From the NCBI GenBank assembly GCA_030248215.1, contig JASANG010001103.1, positions 213,501 through 277,500 of the forward strand: a DNA stretch of 64,000 nt, written 5' to 3'. Source of the DNA: Enoplolaimus lenunculus (lineage: Eukaryota; Nematoda; Enoplea; Enoplida; Thoracostomopsidae). Numbering within the stretch: position 1 is the stretch's first letter; every line of letters starts with the position of its first letter. Positions 55,501-58,500 of this stretch are shown piece after piece. Position numbers and translations under genes: made by a program. Under the pieces are notes generated by a model. The model did not search any database. It worked only from the letters and a program-made list of their open reading frames with translations, and had not been told where the DNA came from.

Positions 55501-58500
55501 TTTTCAAGTTCAATCGGAGTTCGCTCTTTTTTCAATGCTAAATTGACTTTTAATTTAATATTACAGGTAATTTATTTGAAAGGAGATGTGCAAGACTTTG
55601 ACTACGTTGTGCTGAGCCCGATCTGGTTATGCCACGATTTGATTGGAACAATTTTGTCGCACGAATTTTTGTCAATCGCTAAACCAGATGGTAAACAAAG
55701 AGGCAGATGCAGAAATTTCTGACGGGCGAGGTCTGGCAAAGCTATGAAACAGATTTTTCTACTGTGTGCTATATACACTGTAAATTCCAATGAGTTGATT
55801 AATCAATTCAGCTAGCGAGTTGGTTATTTCTGAATTAATATCAGTAAACATTAACTCACTTGAGTTGAGTTGATTCTCACTCTGAGTTGAGCTGACTCTG
55901 GCTGAGGTGGTTAATTAACTCAGAATGAATTGAATCAACTCAAAAAACTGAGTTTTGATAGTCCTAACTCAGACTTACCGATTTAACCTATTTAACTCAA
56001 TCTGAGTTAAAATCAACTCCCTAAAGTTTACAGTGTATGTATGCCAATTTTCAGAGGGGAAAATTATATGGTAAGGACCTTACTATTTTATCACGAACAA
56101 TATCTGACGGTGGGGCGTATGCCCCCACCCATCTGGATCTGCTAGTGATGGCAAAAAATTATTTTTTATTAATTCAACAGCAGACATTTTATTTCTGTTC
56201 AGAATGACGTCATGCATGCATTTGGTGATGTCATTTAAAAGTAAATTTATGACGTTTTGAAAAATTTAGAAACCTGAACGTCCAAGCGTCATCTTATTAA
56301 ACTTTATTTTTTTCTAGGCCTGTATTCTCAAATACGTATAGCATCTATCATCAGTTAGCGACAGGTTTTCAAAGTGACGAACATCTGCAATTGCAGATCT
56401 CAAAATTTGTACACAAGTAGGGCTAATCAAATGCGAAGAATGCGCTGTATTTTGAGCCTCGCCATGAGCTGGTTTCAAAGTTACAACACCTACCACCCAC
56501 TGGTGATAGGTGCTCCGCACATTTGAGAATACGGACCCTAATAGACGTATTTACAAAGTGTGGGGATAGAGTGAATATATCGCTTCCCGAAATTTCTACA
56601 AATAACTAAAAGCATATGGCAGGGATATACGGATATAAGCCCTTTACTACAACAAAATTGTATTTATAGGCATTTATTCAGCAGACGACCTGCGCCTTCT
56701 GCTATTTCCGGACGTCCCGGATATTGTGGATTTAATTCAAATTTTGGACGCCCTGAGCATATGCTCATCGAAAGAGTCTGACAGTTCAGATTCAACTGAA
56801 TACGAATTCCCAGCGTTTAATTATCAACAACTTCAACTGAGAACGGTATGGGCCCGTGATTATACCGCTTACGTGTACGGTGGTGTACGATTACAGCCCC
56901 CGCGTGAGCAAGCACGTATGCTCGATAATATGTTTGCCCGATTTCAAGTTCAACTACGTCGATCCATGCAGGTATTATTAACCTTTTGCTCACATTGAGT
57001 TTACTATAAGCAACTGATTTGGGTTTCTGAAACCTTATTTAAGTACGTTTTTGTACTTAAGTATATGCTAAGCAATTATTTAATTAATTTGTCGTTTTTT
57101 AGAAGTTTTCTTAAGTTATGTAAATACTTAAGTCGCTGACTAAATTTGGTAAATGACAAATTTACAGGACAAGCATGCTAACCTTGTTTAAATTAGAATT
57201 GTAGACTCGTGATGTGTCCTTGATATGAAGTAAAAGTGCGCTTTTCTTCTTATGCTAGCGGCTCACATATGGTGTTCATATGCTTTTGCTCAAAAAGTCA
57301 AGTATTTACTCAAGTCGGTGGCTCAAATAATTACTTTAGTATAAACTTAAGTCAATGCTTAAGTAAGATTTCAGAAACCTATCGAATTTTTAACAATTAT
57401 GTATAGTACAAAATCTCCGTAAGACGTGAGAGTTTTCGGCCTCGAGATTGGTTCAACTGGCTACGAGACGTGGCCAAATTTTATTAGCTACAAAATAAAT
57501 AAACTTAGCTATGTCATTTTTGAGATTTTTCTTTTATTTTAGGAATTTCAAGATCCGATTGACGCCGAACTAACACAATGGCGTCACGTTTCAAAACTGT
57601 GTTCTGGGAATATGGAAGCGCTTGTGTCGTTGCTGCCTGGCACAAGCAATACGGATCAGCCTCAAGTGGATGGCGACGGATTTGAAATTAAAATTCGAGG
57701 CCCAGCATCCGCGCGAACGTCGTGTTTTTATTTTCTCGAAGATTTAATCAGTGTCGCCGAGCAAACAGTTGCCGAAATTGCACCTGGACTCACTATGGAG
57801 CGACATTTTTTGTCACCGAGAGATTTAGGTAACTCTCAGCCACGCCTCTTAAGTATTTCGATCGTCACAAGGGACCCCCACCCACGGAATTTTGTGGGGA
57901 ACCTTTACCCCAGGCCCATAGCCAGCTCACCTTGCTAGGGAGGGCTAACATTTTTAGGAGGGGCATTCAAGGGTTTTTGATGACTTGCAAGCAATGTTGA
58001 GAATTTTCTAAGCGGCCAAAATTTTTTCAGGTGGGCTAAGCTCCCCTGCACACCCCCAACCCTTGGCTACGGGCCCGCCCCACTCTAGCCGGCACCGGCA
58101 CTGCCGACGCCAAAAAGCAATCTGCCGACCCCGGCAACGGAGATCTCCGATACCTTTAGCTGAGATTTTTTTCAGCTGCATTTAAAGTTTTTTTATGTTT
58201 TGAATATTTTCTTCGCCTTCTCTGGCAATATTCTAACGGCATCTGCCCACAGTCCGTGGTTACAGGGTTCAAAATATTATATTAAATTATAACAAAGTAT
58301 CTTCAATTTTGGCAAAAAATAATTGTAATATTGTCAAATTGCACTGAATTAACGGAACTTGCATGCAAGCAGTCACTTTCATACTGGTTATGTTTTAATT
58401 TATTGCATAAGTGTGCACAATATTTCTAAATGATACCAACACGCAGACGTGGTTGTTAGCCAGCACACATGTAAATGGCGGTGAAAAAAATTCGATTGGA

